Part shown: positions 14,848 to 23,681 of the stretch, one piece after another
How the letters are laid out: every line of letters begins with the position of its first letter
Numbering within the stretch: the stretch's first letter is position 1
Assembly: GCF_001509835.1 (NCBI RefSeq)
Contig: NZ_JXTJ01000008.1
Coordinates: forward strand, 62,001-126,000
Direction: 5' to 3'
From: Allobosea sp. WAO
GTDB lineage: Bacteria > Pseudomonadota > Alphaproteobacteria > Rhizobiales > Beijerinckiaceae
DNA length: 64,000 nt
Translations under genes and position numbers: made by a program
Notes under the pieces: generated by a model
Databases searched by the model: none
What the model was told of the DNA's origin: nothing
What the model saw: the letters and a program-made list of their open reading frames with translations, nothing else

Positions 14848-15364
14848 CTGCCCTATACTTCTGAAGAATAAGGTCTTTGGCCGCTGTAGCTTGTGGGCTC
14901 GGGGCGTTCGGGCCGGAGGCGTGCCGCTGCCTCTTTATCTGTGACAGAGATTCACCCGCCCTCGTGATCCTGTCCCTCAAGCTCGTTCGCTGCGAACACG
15001 GCCGGCCCTCGTAACCGCAGGCGTGGAACTCGCTTCGGACGGCTCTTGGAGGCGGTGGTTCCGCACGATCGCTTCCCATGGGCTGGCGTTGCCCGAGATA
15101 GCTCCGGTGCCAGAGTCGACGGGCCAAGCCCCGGAGGGGCCAGGCTCCCGGTTGACGGCGCCGTTTCAGCGATGAAGCTGTAGGCACCGGCACCGCGGAT
15201 ACCCCGCCTCGGAAGGAGGGCCGCCGATAGGAGTTGCCAATTCTTCACCGCAGTGTGGGCTGCCGCTTTCGCCACGCCTTTGTCTTCCCGGCGAACGCGG
15301 TCGACGTTTCATCCAGGCGGGATCTGGCCGAGGCGTGGCCAATGCGCCGACAGGGAGCATCGCA
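14848..15364. other. Gene-free stretch after tRNA-Ser
   Basis: About 500 bases between the tRNA and the alcohol dehydrogenase gene. I see no supported coding region, integrase or repeat here. The antisense reading frame that crosses the tRNA is an artefact. Nothing else can be named. Confidence 0.5.
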
Positions 15365-16387
15365 ATGGCAAGGACGATGAAGGCTGCAGTGGTACGCGAA
15401 TTCAGGCGGCCGCTCTCGATCGAGGAAGTTCCGGTGCCGGAGGTCGGCCAAGGCCAAATCCTGGTGAAGATCGAGGCGTCGGGCGTCTGTCATACCGACC
15501 TCCATGCCGCCGATGGCGACTGGCCGGTCAAGCCCAAGCCGCCTTTCATACCCGGCCATGAAGGCGTCGGCATCGTCGTCGCCGTCGGCGCCGGGGTCAA
15601 GGCCGTGAAGGAGGGCGATCGGGTCGGCGTTCCCTGGCTGCACACGGCCTGCGGCCATTGCCGGCACTGCCTCGGCGGCTGGGAAACGGTCTGCGACGAG
15701 CAGCAGAACACCGGCTACTCCGTCAATGGCGGCTTCGCCGAGTATACGCTGGCGGACCCGAACTATGTCGGCCATCTGCCCGATAGCCTCGGCTGGGAGA
15801 CGGCAGCCCCGATCCTCTGCGCCGGGGTGACCGTCTACAAGGGTCTCCAGGAGACCGACACCAGGCCCGGGGATACTGTGGTGATCTCAGGGATCGGCGG
15901 GCTCGGGCACATCGCCGTGCAATATGCCAAGGCGATGGGGCTCGATGTCATCGCCGTCGACATATCCGAGGAGAAGCTGGCGCTCGCCCGTGAAATGGGC
16001 GCCTCGGCGACGGTGAACGCGATGACGACCGATCCGGTCGCCGAAGTGCAGGCGCTGTGCGGCGGCGCCCAGGGAGTGCTCGTGACCGCGGTTTCTCCGA
16101 AGGCCTTCAGCCAGGCGCTCGGTATGCTGTCGAAGCGCGGGACCATGGCCCTGGTCGGCCTGCCGCCCGGAACCTTCGACCTCAACATCTTCGAGACGGT
16201 ACTGATGCGGAAGACGATCCGCGGCTCGATCGTCGGCACGCGCCTCGATCTCGCGGAGTGCCTGCAGTTCGCCGGGGAGGGGAAAGTGAAGGTCCACTAC
16301 TCGGTCGAACGGCTGGAGGACATCAATGGCATCTTCGACAGGATGCGGAACAACCAGATCGATGGCCGTGTCGTGATGAGGATGTAG
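15365..16387 (+). CDS. adhP: Zinc-dependent alcohol dehydrogenase (AdhP type)
   Basis: A 340-residue class-1-type medium-chain dehydrogenase, the family's normal length; it interconverts primary alcohols and aldehydes with NAD. Catalytic zinc ligands are C42 (VCHTDLH) and H64-E65 (GHEGVG). Structural zinc cysteines are C96, C99, C102 and C110. The cofactor site GIGGLGH is near 175. ATG 15365 is preferred; ATG 15377 is also in frame. A universal stress gene follows after 106 bases, so the pair may be co-expressed under low oxygen or stress (inference). Confidence 0.9.
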   Translation: MARTMKAAVVREFRRPLSIEEVPVPEVGQGQILVKIEASGVCHTDLHAADGDWPVKPKPPFIPGHEGVGIVVAVGAGVKAVKEGDRVGVPWLHTACGHCRHCLGGWETVCDEQQNTGYSVNGGFAEYTLADPNYVGHLPDSLGWETAAPILCAGVTVYKGLQETDTRPGDTVVISGIGGLGHIAVQYAKAMGLDVIAVDISEEKLALAREMGASATVNAMTTDPVAEVQALCGGAQGVLVTAVSPKAFSQALGMLSKRGTMALVGLPPGTFDLNIFETVLMRKTIRGSIVGTRLDLAECLQFAGEGKVKVHYSVERLEDINGIFDRMRNNQIDGRVVMRM

Positions 16388-16493
16388 CTGGCGCGCGCCC
16401 GCATGGACATGAGCGGGAATTCGTCTCGTGCCGCAGCAAGCAAGCTATCGCCGTGAGGAACAGGTTGCCGGTTCCGCTGCCAGGAGAAGACAG

Positions 16494-17336
16494 ATGACGC
16501 ACGACATCAGGAGTATCTTGATCGGGCTGGTGCCGGCCGACGAGGATGGCGGCGCGACAGCCGCCGTGCGGTTCGGTGTCGGCCTCGCGCGACAGTTCGG
16601 GGCGGCGCTGACATTCCAGGCGATCGTCCCGCATGTGACGCTGCCGTACAGCGTCGTCGGCGGCTTTGCCGCCGGCATGGTTGCCGAGGAGAACAAGCGG
16701 CGGCGCGAGCTCGTCGAGGCAGCCGCTGCCGCGGCCAGGACTTTGACGGACGCGGCCGGCTTCGCCTGCGTCGCCGATCTGCCCGATCTCGCTCTCGAGG
16801 AACTTACGGAGCGCTTCATCCAGCAGGCGAGACTGCAGGACGTGACGGTTCTCGATGCGGGTGACGATCTCTTGGGCAACAATCGCAGCATGATCGAGGA
16901 GGCGCTGTTCAACAGCGGCCGCCCCGTCATCGTGATCCCGAAGGCGGACGCCAGCTCCCAGCCAAAGCGGGTCGCGATCGCCTGGGACGGAAGCGCCCGC
17001 TCGGCGCGCGCAGTCGGCGATGCGCTGCCGCTGCTGGCGGCCGCGCAATCGGTCTCAGTCGTCGTGATCGGTGGCGAGAAGGATTTGAGCCGCGTCGCTC
17101 CTGCCAGCGGCCTGATCGGCTACCTGGAACGTCATGGCGTGAAGAGCGATCTGGTGGCCCTCGAGGCGGTCGGCGGCGATGTGGCCGAGACCCTGCGCCG
17201 GCATGTCCTCGACAGTGCGGTCGAACTCGTCGTCATGGGGGCCTTCGTCCATTCGCGCTTTCGCCAAGCCGTCCTGGGAGGAACGACGCGCTCGCTGCTC
17301 GAAAACAGTCCCGTTCCGTTGTTCCTCGCCTACTGA
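16494..17336 (+). CDS. Universal stress protein, two tandem domains
   Basis: A 280-residue protein made of two UspA-type domains (residues about 3-150 and 155-280). The second domain carries the nucleotide-binding signature near the end (VVMGAFVHSRFRQ, then GGTTRSLLENSPVPLFLAY). Tandem Usp proteins bind ATP or other nucleotides and aid survival during stress. The adhP-usp pairing recurs in alphaproteobacteria under low-oxygen control, but no regulator box is claimed here. Confidence 0.88.
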   Translation: MTHDIRSILIGLVPADEDGGATAAVRFGVGLARQFGAALTFQAIVPHVTLPYSVVGGFAAGMVAEENKRRRELVEAAAAAARTLTDAAGFACVADLPDLALEELTERFIQQARLQDVTVLDAGDDLLGNNRSMIEEALFNSGRPVIVIPKADASSQPKRVAIAWDGSARSARAVGDALPLLAAAQSVSVVVIGGEKDLSRVAPASGLIGYLERHGVKSDLVALEAVGGDVAETLRRHVLDSAVELVVMGAFVHSRFRQAVLGGTTRSLLENSPVPLFLAY

Positions 17337-17472
17337 AAGGCCCATCCCTCCGTATTGGATATTTGCCGGAACAAGGCTGCCGCAGGCGAACTGCTGTTTT
17401 GCGTCCGTGCCGGCGTCCGGGGGAGCAGGCTCCTTGCTCGACAGGTGGGAGGGGCGCTGCTCAGGTGACGTA

Positions 17473-17530
17473 GCCGCTCGGCGAGATGAACGATGGCCTT
17501 GAGGCCGTACTTGCCCTTGTTGGTCAGCAG
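17473..17530 (-). pseudogene. Fragment of an Rrf2-family regulator
   Basis: On the minus strand, 19 codons read LLTNKGKYGLKAIVHLAER, the hallmark first helix of Rrf2-type regulators. Real members start M-L/R-L-T-N/K-K-G-K-Y-G-L-K-A. Here the initiator Met is replaced (the frame reads GKTSA before LLT) and no homologous sequence follows in any of the three frames. It is therefore a short relic. The intact gene may be elsewhere. Confidence 0.6.
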
Positions 17531-17655
17531 GGCGCTCGTCTTGCCGCATTGCGATCGTCCGTCGATACTATCGCCCGCAATCGGGGTCGCGCGTCTTGTC
17601 CGGCCGAAGGCTGGCGCCGCCGAGGTCGCGGGGAGGGCGGTTTCGCCGTGGCCGC

Positions 17656-17671
17656 TGAAACAATTTGTCAC
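17656..17671. promoter_or_regulatory. Predicted response-regulator box upstream of the two-component genes
   Basis: TGAAACAATTTGTCAC. On the minus strand it reads as a direct repeat, GTGACA then GTTTCA, ten bases apart, as is typical for OmpR-family regulators. It begins 81 bases before the GTG start of the regulator gene. An almost identical box (17656 versus 19885, 14 of 16 bases) lies before the copper structural operon. Confidence 0.55.
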
Positions 17672-17736
17672 GAATGCGCCGAGGGCGTGCGCGCTAGAAG
17701 GGGCTTTCGCCGCAGGCGAGCAGGGATCAGCAAGCA

Positions 17737-18492
17737 GTGACCGAAACCGCCGCCGCGAGCGCCGCTCCGCTCGGCTCGCCCGAAGCTCATATCCTCGTCG
17801 TCGACGACGACCCGCAGATCCGCTTTCTGGTCAGCCGCCTGCTGCGTGCCAATGGCTATCGCGTCAGTGCCGCCGCCAATGGCCGCGAAATGACCGAAAC
17901 CCTTCAGGGCGCTCCGGTCGACCTGATCGTCCTCGACGTCATGCTGCCGGGCTCGTCCGGTTTCGAGCTTTGCCGCGAGCTGCGCCGCAGCTCCGCCGTG
18001 CCGGTGATAATGCTGACGGCGCGCGGGGAGGAGAACGATCGCATCGCCGGGCTCGATCTCGGCGCCGACGACTACCTCGCCAAGCCGTTCAGTCCGGGGG
18101 AACTGGTGGCGCGGATCAACGCGTTGATCCGGCGGGCGCGCCGGGCGGTGAGCCAGGCAGAGGCTGCGCCGGTCCGGAGTTATGCCTTTGCCGGCTGGAC
18201 GCTCGACATTGTCCGCCGCGAGCTGGTCGACCCGCAGGGAACGATCGTCGACCTCAGCACTGGCGAATTCGATATGCTGCGCGCCTTCGTCGAGGCGCCG
18301 GGCAAGGTCCTGACGCGCGAGGCCCTGCTCGACATCGCCAAGAACCGGGTCGCGACCGGCTTCGACCGCGTTGTCGACGTGCAGATCAGCCGCCTGCGCA
18401 AGAAGATCGAGGCCGAGGGCGGCGCCGATGCCATGATCAAGACGGTACGTGGCACCGGCTACATGTTCCTGCCGCAGGTCGAGCGCCGATGA
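17737..18492 (+). CDS. OmpR-family response regulator of the copper locus
   Basis: A 251-residue regulator. The receiver domain (residues about 18-132) has the acidic pocket DDD at 23-25, phospho-acceptor D67 (LIVLDVML) and Lys of YLAKPF near 117. The C-terminal winged helix (about 155-248) ends with LRKKIEAEGG and TVRGTGYMFLP. Start is GTG at 17737. The stop overlaps the kinase start as ATGA. Its position next to copper genes and the shared box suggest copper-responsive control, as in CusR/CopR (inference). Confidence 0.9.
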   Translation: MTETAAASAAPLGSPEAHILVVDDDPQIRFLVSRLLRANGYRVSAAANGREMTETLQGAPVDLIVLDVMLPGSSGFELCRELRRSSAVPVIMLTARGEENDRIAGLDLGADDYLAKPFSPGELVARINALIRRARRAVSQAEAAPVRSYAFAGWTLDIVRRELVDPQGTIVDLSTGEFDMLRAFVEAPGKVLTREALLDIAKNRVATGFDRVVDVQISRLRKKIEAEGGADAMIKTVRGTGYMFLPQVERR

Positions 18493-19865
18493 ATTGGCGG
18501 ACTGCTGATACCATCCAGTCGCGTACAGTCATCGTCCTGCTGCTGGGCCTCGGCCTGTTCCACCTGCTCAGCCTGTGGACCTATCAGGTCGGGCTGCGCT
18601 CCGAGGTCGACCTTGCCAATGAGAGCCGCCTCGCCGAGCGGCTCGTCACCATCAAGCGCGCGGTGCTGGCGCTGCCGGTGGCGGAGCGCGAGCCGATCGC
18701 CCATTCGCTCTCCGGCGGTCCGATCGAAGTCCACTGGAGCGCCACGGGGCTGACCGCTGGCGGCGCCGGTGCCAGCGCCGGTCCGGAACTAGAGACGCTG
18801 CGGGGCAGGCTGCTCGAGCTTGCGCCCGAACTGGCACAGGAGCGCCTGATCCTCTCCGCGCCGCGCCTGCCCGATGGCCGCGTCGATTCCCATCAGTTCC
18901 AGCTCTCGATCAAGGCGCCCGACGAGGGCTGGGTGAACTTCAGCGTGACAAGGCTCAGCGGGCCGCATGGCAGCATGCACGGCATCGTCTGGTCGACGAG
19001 CCTGATGGGTCTCGGCGTCATCCTCGTCGCGATCCTGATGGTGCGCTGGCTGACGCGGCCGCTGCGCATGTTCGCGGATGCCGCTCGCCGCGCCTATGTT
19101 GGGGCGGAGGCTCCGCAATTGCCGGTCGAGGGGCCGGCGGAAGTGCGCGAGCTCGCCAGCGCCTTCAACGACATGCAGAGCAGGATCAAGCGGTTGATCG
19201 ACGAGCGCACCCAGACGCTCGCCGCAATCTCGCATGACCTCAAGACTCCGCTGACCAGGCTACGGCTGCGTGCGCAGGAGCTGCGCGAGGCGAAAGGAGC
19301 GGGGGACGAGGCGCTGCCCCCGGCGATCGATGCCGATCTCGACGAGATGGAGGCGATGCTCGATGCCAGCCTGACCTTCCTGCGCGGCGAGCGCAGCGAG
19401 GAGCCGCTGCGTGATTTCGACCTTGCCGCCCTACTGGAGACGATCAAGGACGACGCGCTCGATGCCGGCCACGACGTCACGCTTTCGGGACCTGGTAAGC
19501 TGCGCTGGCGCGGCCGGCGGCTCTTGCTGAAGCGCGCCCTGACCAATCTCGTCCACAATGCCGCGCGCTATGGCGGCAGCGTCAGGATCAGTCTGTCGCG
19601 GGCCGAGGGCGAGGCGATCATCCTGATCGATGATGATGGGCCGGGTCTGCCGGAGGACGCGCTGGAGCAGGTCTTCATGCCGTTCGTGCGGCTCGAAACC
19701 TCGCGCAGCCGCGAGACCGGGGGCGTCGGCCTTGGCCTGACGATCGCCCGCAGTGCGCTGCGCGGTCATGGCGGCGACGTCACCTTGCAGAACCGGCCGG
19801 AAGGCGGCCTGCGGGCGCAGATCCGGCTGCCGCAGACAGACGCAGAGGCCCCCGCAAACTGCTGA
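18489..19865 (+). CDS. Sensor histidine kinase of the copper locus
   Basis: A 458-residue membrane histidine kinase. Membrane spans are at about 12-30 and 166-188 and enclose a periplasmic sensor of about 135 residues. A HAMP linker follows at about 189-240. The phospho-acceptor is H249 (ISHDLKTPLTRLRLR), and the ATPase domain shows LTNLVHNAARYG, DDDGPGLP and GVGLGLTIA. The periplasmic loop contains a few His and Met residues but no obvious copper motif, so the ligand is inferred from context only. Start overlaps the regulator stop by four bases. Confidence 0.9.
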   Translation: MNWRTADTIQSRTVIVLLLGLGLFHLLSLWTYQVGLRSEVDLANESRLAERLVTIKRAVLALPVAEREPIAHSLSGGPIEVHWSATGLTAGGAGASAGPELETLRGRLLELAPELAQERLILSAPRLPDGRVDSHQFQLSIKAPDEGWVNFSVTRLSGPHGSMHGIVWSTSLMGLGVILVAILMVRWLTRPLRMFADAARRAYVGAEAPQLPVEGPAEVRELASAFNDMQSRIKRLIDERTQTLAAISHDLKTPLTRLRLRAQELREAKGAGDEALPPAIDADLDEMEAMLDASLTFLRGERSEEPLRDFDLAALLETIKDDALDAGHDVTLSGPGKLRWRGRRLLLKRALTNLVHNAARYGGSVRISLSRAEGEAIILIDDDGPGLPEDALEQVFMPFVRLETSRSRETGGVGLGLTIARSALRGHGGDVTLQNRPEGGLRAQIRLPQTDAEAPANC

Positions 19866-19884
19866 AACGGCCTTCGTGGGTCGC

Positions 19885-19900
19885 TGAAACAATATGTAAC
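19885..19900. promoter_or_regulatory. Predicted response-regulator box upstream of the copper structural operon
   Basis: TGAAACAATATGTAAC, differing from the box at 17656 in two of 16 bases and preceded by the same CGC; a similar CGCCG-AGG block follows both boxes. It begins 83 bases before the first start codon of the structural operon, nearly the same distance as for the regulator gene. Confidence 0.55.
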
Positions 19901-19967
19901 ACCGCGCCGGAGGCCGCTTCGCTAACTTCGCTTTGCCCACTGATTCACCGAGCAAAGCCAGCGAACG

Positions 19968-20225
19968 ATGCCGACAGAGCCACCACCGCGTCCTCTCCGA
20001 CGTTTCCGCACGATGCGCCGCGTCGCCGCTGGCGTTGCCTTTTCCGCGCTGCTCGCAGGCTGCACCACGACGGTGCCGCCGATCGCCGGCCGCCATCCGG
20101 CCGATGCCAGCGTCGCCGTCGCGACGCCGTCCTATGTCGCCGTTTCCGGCGCGAAGCCGCTGCGTCCTGTCGACCCCAAGGGCTGGCAGGATCTCAACCG
20201 CCAAGTGACGCCGAAGGGGCATTGA
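19968..20225 (+). CDS. Small lipoprotein of the copper operon
   Basis: An 85-residue lipoprotein. The signal (about 16-31) ends in the lipobox LLAGC with Cys32 as the lipid anchor; ATG at 20013 would give a shorter and more typical signal. The mature 54 residues are short and rich in Pro, Val and Ala (PADASVAV, then RPVDPKGWQDLNRQVTPKG). The stop overlaps the start of the TolC-like gene as TTGA. Small lipoproteins like this precede TolC-type genes in alphaproteobacterial copper loci, but have no known activity. Confidence 0.7.
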   Translation: MPTEPPPRPLRRFRTMRRVAAGVAFSALLAGCTTTVPPIAGRHPADASVAVATPSYVAVSGAKPLRPVDPKGWQDLNRQVTPKGH

Positions 20226-21682
20226 TCGTGAAGCTGCGGACCCTAGCCCACGGCCGTCGCGGCCTGCCTTTCGCGCTCGCTGTCCTCCTCGGCGGCTGCG
20301 CCTCCTTCTCGCCTGATGCCGGTCTCGACGTCGCGCGCAATGCCGCCTTTGCTGAGCTCAACAAGGATGTGGTCAAGATTAATGACGTTGCCGGCGCGAT
20401 CAGTGCCAAGGCGCGCGTCGACCAGCTCCTGAAGAAGCCGCTCACGGCTGACACCGCAGTGCAGATCGCGCTGCTCAACAACCGTGGCCTGCAGGCCGCC
20501 TTCAACGAGCTCGGCGTCGCCGAGGCGCAGATGGTTGCGGCGAGCCTGCCGCCCAATCCGACCTTCGGCATCTCCAAGCTCTCCGGCCGGTTCGAGATCG
20601 AGGTTGAGCGGCAGATTGCTGGTAGCCTGTTTGCGCTCGTCACTCTGCCTTTCCGCGCCGAGATCGCCCGCGATCGCTTCCAGTCGCAGCAGCTGCGCAC
20701 GGCCGAGACCGTGATGACGCTCGCCGCCGATACCCGCCGCCAGTTCCATCGCGCCGTCGCAGCCAGCGCCCAGGTCGGCTTCATCGAGCAAGCCAAGGGC
20801 TCGGCCGAGGCCGCCTCCGAATTGTTCAAGCGGCTCGGTGAATCCGGCGGCGTCAACAAGCTCGACCAGGCGCGTGAGTTCGCCTTCGATGCCGAGCTCG
20901 GCGCGCAGCTCGCGCAGGCGCGGCTGGTGCAGCGCCAAGAGCGCGAGCGGCTGGTGCGCCTGCTCGGCCTCTGGGGCGACGAGCTCAAGTTCAAGCTGCC
21001 GAACACGCTTCCTCCGCTGCCGCGGCTGCAGAGCGTCAAGGCGATCGAATCCGAGGCGCTGCGCAAGCGCATCGACCTCCAGGTCGCGCGTGCCGATCTC
21101 GACGTGCTCGCCAAGTCGCTCGGCCTGACCAATGCGACGCGCTTCGTCAACGACATCGACCTGCTCGGGCGCCGCACCTACGACCGCGGCCGCAGCATCA
21201 ACGATCACGGCCATGTCGAGCGCGAGACGAGCCGCAGCCGCACCGTCGAACTCGATATCGAGATCCCGATCTTCGATTTTGGGCAGACCAAGGTCGTCCA
21301 GGCCGAGCAGAACTACATGCAGGCGGCGAACAAGCTGGCTGAGAAGGCGGTCAACATCCGCTCCGAGGCGCGCGAGGCCTATGTCGGCTATCGCGCCACG
21401 TATGACATTGCCCGGCAGTATCAGAACAATGTGCTGCCGCTGCGCAAGATCATCCAGGACGAGTCGCTGCTGCACTACAGCGGCATGCTGATCGACGTGA
21501 CGCAGCTCATTACCGATGCGCGCGCCCGCATCCTCTCCAACGTCGTCGCGATCAATGCGCGGCGCGACTTCTGGATCGCCCATACCGACCTCAAGCATGT
21601 CGTCATCGGCGGCGGCTCGGGCGGGGGCGGGGCAACCGTCGCCGCTGCGGGCGGCGGCGATGCCGGCGGCGGCGGCCACTAA
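20222..21682 (+). CDS. TolC-family outer membrane efflux lipoprotein
   Basis: A 486-residue outer membrane factor. The signal ends in a lipobox LLGGC (Cys near residue 26). The long helices have the usual TolC repeats (LNNRGLQAAFNELGVAEAQMVAA; AYVGYRATYDIARQYQNNVLP). The C-terminal tail is Gly- and His-rich (GGGSGGGG, ending GGGH). No partner pump or fusion protein lies in this operon, so it may pair with a distant RND pump, or help export the periplasmic proteins encoded next. Start is TTG at 20222 or GTG at 20228. Confidence 0.85.
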   Translation: MIVKLRTLAHGRRGLPFALAVLLGGCASFSPDAGLDVARNAAFAELNKDVVKINDVAGAISAKARVDQLLKKPLTADTAVQIALLNNRGLQAAFNELGVAEAQMVAASLPPNPTFGISKLSGRFEIEVERQIAGSLFALVTLPFRAEIARDRFQSQQLRTAETVMTLAADTRRQFHRAVAASAQVGFIEQAKGSAEAASELFKRLGESGGVNKLDQAREFAFDAELGAQLAQARLVQRQERERLVRLLGLWGDELKFKLPNTLPPLPRLQSVKAIESEALRKRIDLQVARADLDVLAKSLGLTNATRFVNDIDLLGRRTYDRGRSINDHGHVERETSRSRTVELDIEIPIFDFGQTKVVQAEQNYMQAANKLAEKAVNIRSEAREAYVGYRATYDIARQYQNNVLPLRKIIQDESLLHYSGMLIDVTQLITDARARILSNVVAINARRDFWIAHTDLKHVVIGGGSGGGGATVAAAGGGDAGGGGH

Positions 21683-21697
21683 GCGGGGAATAGCAAC

Positions 21698-23134
21698 ATG
21701 ACCATCTCACGCAGAGGCTTCATCGGCACGTCCGGCCTCGTCGTCGCCGCGGCCGGCGCCGTCTCCGGCCGCACCGCCTTCGCTTCGGTGCCGGAGGCGC
21801 CGACCATGAAGGAGGCGACGACCCAGGCTCCTCTCACGCCGACCAGCGGGCCGGACTACCAGCCGGTCGCGACGCTCAACGGCTGGACCTTGCCCTGGCG
21901 CATGAACGGCGACTGGAAGGAGTTCCACGTCGTTGCCGAACCGGTCGAGCGCGAATTGTCGCCCGGCATGAAGGCCTATCTCTGGGGCTATAACGGTCAG
22001 TCGCCGGGGCCGACCATCGAGGCGGTCGAGGGCGACAAGGTTCGCATCTTCGTCACCAACAAGCTGCCGGAGAGCACCACGATCCACTGGCACGGCCAGC
22101 GCCTGCCCAACGGTATGGATGGTGTCGGCGGGCTGAACCAGCCGCATATCCCGGCCGGCAAGACCTTCGTCTACGAGTTCCAGCTACGGCGCTCGGGCAC
22201 CTACATGTACCACCCGCATTCGGACGAGATGGTCCAGATGGCGATGGGCATGATGGGCTTCTTCGTCGTCCATCCCAGGGACCCGGCCTTCCGCCGCGTC
22301 GACCGCGACTTTGTCTTCCTGCTCAATGCCTTCGACATCGAACCCGGCTCCTATGTGCCGCGGGTCGCTGAGATGACCGATTTCAACATGTGGTGCTGGA
22401 ACAGCCGCGTGTTCCCGGGCATCGACCCCTTCGTCGTCGGCAAGAACGACAAGGTCCGGGTTCGCTTCGGCAATCTGACGATGACCAACCACCCGATCCA
22501 CATGCACGGCTACGAGTTCAAGGTGTCGTGCACGGATGGCGGCTGGGTCGATCCCGCTGCCGCCTGGGACGAGGTCTCGATCGACGTCGCCGTCGGCCAG
22601 ATGCGCGCCTTCGATTTCGTCGCGGATGAGCTCGGCGACTGGGCAATCCATTGCCACAAATCGCATCACACGATGAATGCGATGGGCCATGACGTGAAGA
22701 ACTATATCGGCGTCAGCAAGAAGGACCTCGCCAAGCGCATCGCCAGGATCGCCCCTGGCTACATGCCGATGGGTTCGAACGGCATGGGCGAGATGGGCGC
22801 GATGGAGATGCCCTTGCCCCAGAACACCCTGCCGATGATGACCGGCTTCGCGCAGTTCGGCCCGGTCGAGATGGGCGGCATGTTCTCCGTGGTGAAGGTC
22901 CGCGAGGGCCTGGCGAAGAACGACTACAAGGACCCGGGCTGGTTCAAGCACCCCGAGGGCACCGTCGCCTACGAATACAAGGGGCCGAAGCTCGCCGAAG
23001 CGCCGCGCACCGAGGGGCCCGACAGCGGCGCGCCCTCGGTCGACTGGCGCGTCAAGGACAAGCGCAAGCCCAGGCTCGGCCCGGACGGCAGGCCGCTCTC
23101 GGGCGCCAAGGCCGGCGGACATTCCAATCACTAA
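21698..23134 (+). CDS. Multicopper oxidase, copper-resistance type
   Basis: A 478-residue periplasmic oxidase, likely oxidising Cu(I) to less toxic Cu(II). A twin-arginine signal (SRRGFIGTSG) opens it. Copper ligands are complete: HWH (130-132), HPH (172-174), HPIHMH (265-270) and HCHKSHHTMNAM (318-329), which includes the type 1 His-Cys-His-Met set. A Met-rich tail (PMGSNGMGEMGAMEM, about 362-376) is the kind of site that binds Cu(I). The C-terminal end is basic. It lies 15 bases after the TolC-like gene and heads the periplasmic part of the operon. Confidence 0.92.
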   Translation: MTISRRGFIGTSGLVVAAAGAVSGRTAFASVPEAPTMKEATTQAPLTPTSGPDYQPVATLNGWTLPWRMNGDWKEFHVVAEPVERELSPGMKAYLWGYNGQSPGPTIEAVEGDKVRIFVTNKLPESTTIHWHGQRLPNGMDGVGGLNQPHIPAGKTFVYEFQLRRSGTYMYHPHSDEMVQMAMGMMGFFVVHPRDPAFRRVDRDFVFLLNAFDIEPGSYVPRVAEMTDFNMWCWNSRVFPGIDPFVVGKNDKVRVRFGNLTMTNHPIHMHGYEFKVSCTDGGWVDPAAAWDEVSIDVAVGQMRAFDFVADELGDWAIHCHKSHHTMNAMGHDVKNYIGVSKKDLAKRIARIAPGYMPMGSNGMGEMGAMEMPLPQNTLPMMTGFAQFGPVEMGGMFSVVKVREGLAKNDYKDPGWFKHPEGTVAYEYKGPKLAEAPRTEGPDSGAPSVDWRVKDKRKPRLGPDGRPLSGAKAGGHSNH

Positions 23135-23160
23135 GGCGCAATCGCAAACGGAGCACGCCG

Positions 23161-23649
23161 ATGAAGACGCAGATCAGATCCATCGCCCTCGGTGCTGTCG
23201 CGGCGCTGGTACTGTCGACGACGGCCTTCGCCGGACCCGGTGGAGCCGGCCACGGCCATGGCGACGAGACCGCCTATGGCAAGCCGGGCGATCCCAAGAA
23301 GCCGGCTCGCATCGTCCAGGTCTCGATGACCGAGCGCGACGGCAAGATGCTGTTCATCCCGGACCGGGTCGAGGTGCGCCGCGGCGAGCAGGTTCGCTTC
23401 CAGCTGCGCAACAATGGCGAGCTCGACCATGAGCTGGTCGTCGCGACGCTCGCCGAGAACCTCAAGCACGCCGTCGAGATGCAGAAGAATCCCGACATGG
23501 AGCATGACGACCCGAACGCCAAGCGCCTCGCCCCCAAGAAGACCGGCGAAATCCTCTGGCAGTTCACCAAGGCCGGCGAGTTCGATTTCTCCTGCCTGAT
23601 CCCCGGCCATCGCGAGGCCGGCATGACCGGCAAGGTCATCGTCAAGTGA
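23161..23649 (+). CDS. Periplasmic cupredoxin (CopI-like)
   Basis: A 162-residue blue-copper-type protein. A signal peptide (1-24) is followed by a His/Gly stretch (GAGHGHGDE). The type 1 copper ligands are H90 (LDHELVV), C145 (FSCLIPGH), H150 and M155 (AGMTGK). Between them lies MQKNPDMEHDDPNAK, a Met/His-rich loop. CopI-like proteins protect the periplasm from copper in photosynthetic and rhizobial bacteria. Located just after the oxidase. Confidence 0.88.
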   Translation: MKTQIRSIALGAVAALVLSTTAFAGPGGAGHGHGDETAYGKPGDPKKPARIVQVSMTERDGKMLFIPDRVEVRRGEQVRFQLRNNGELDHELVVATLAENLKHAVEMQKNPDMEHDDPNAKRLAPKKTGEILWQFTKAGEFDFSCLIPGHREAGMTGKVIVK

Positions 23650-23681
23650 GCCGCCAGACAAAACCCGACAGGAGTTCTTCC

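Larger units (their letters stand above)
17337..17736. other. Gene-free stretch with Rrf2 remnant and operator
   Basis: About 400 bases without an intact gene. It contains the short Rrf2-like piece at 17473-17530 (minus strand) and the predicted operator at 17656-17671. Confidence 0.6.

Noticed and set aside
14792-15193. Minus-strand reading frame across tRNA-Ser
   Set aside because: It contains the ETEGFEPSIP-type text that arises from translating the complement of a serine tRNA; a known artefact.
17493-18488. In-frame extension before the histidine kinase
   Set aside because: It runs over the response regulator in another frame; the real start is the ATGA overlap at 18489.
20243-21679. 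Long open frame on the minus strand opposite the TolC-like gene
   Set aside because: A mirror effect of high-G+C codon use; no start signal and the plus-strand protein is a clear family member.
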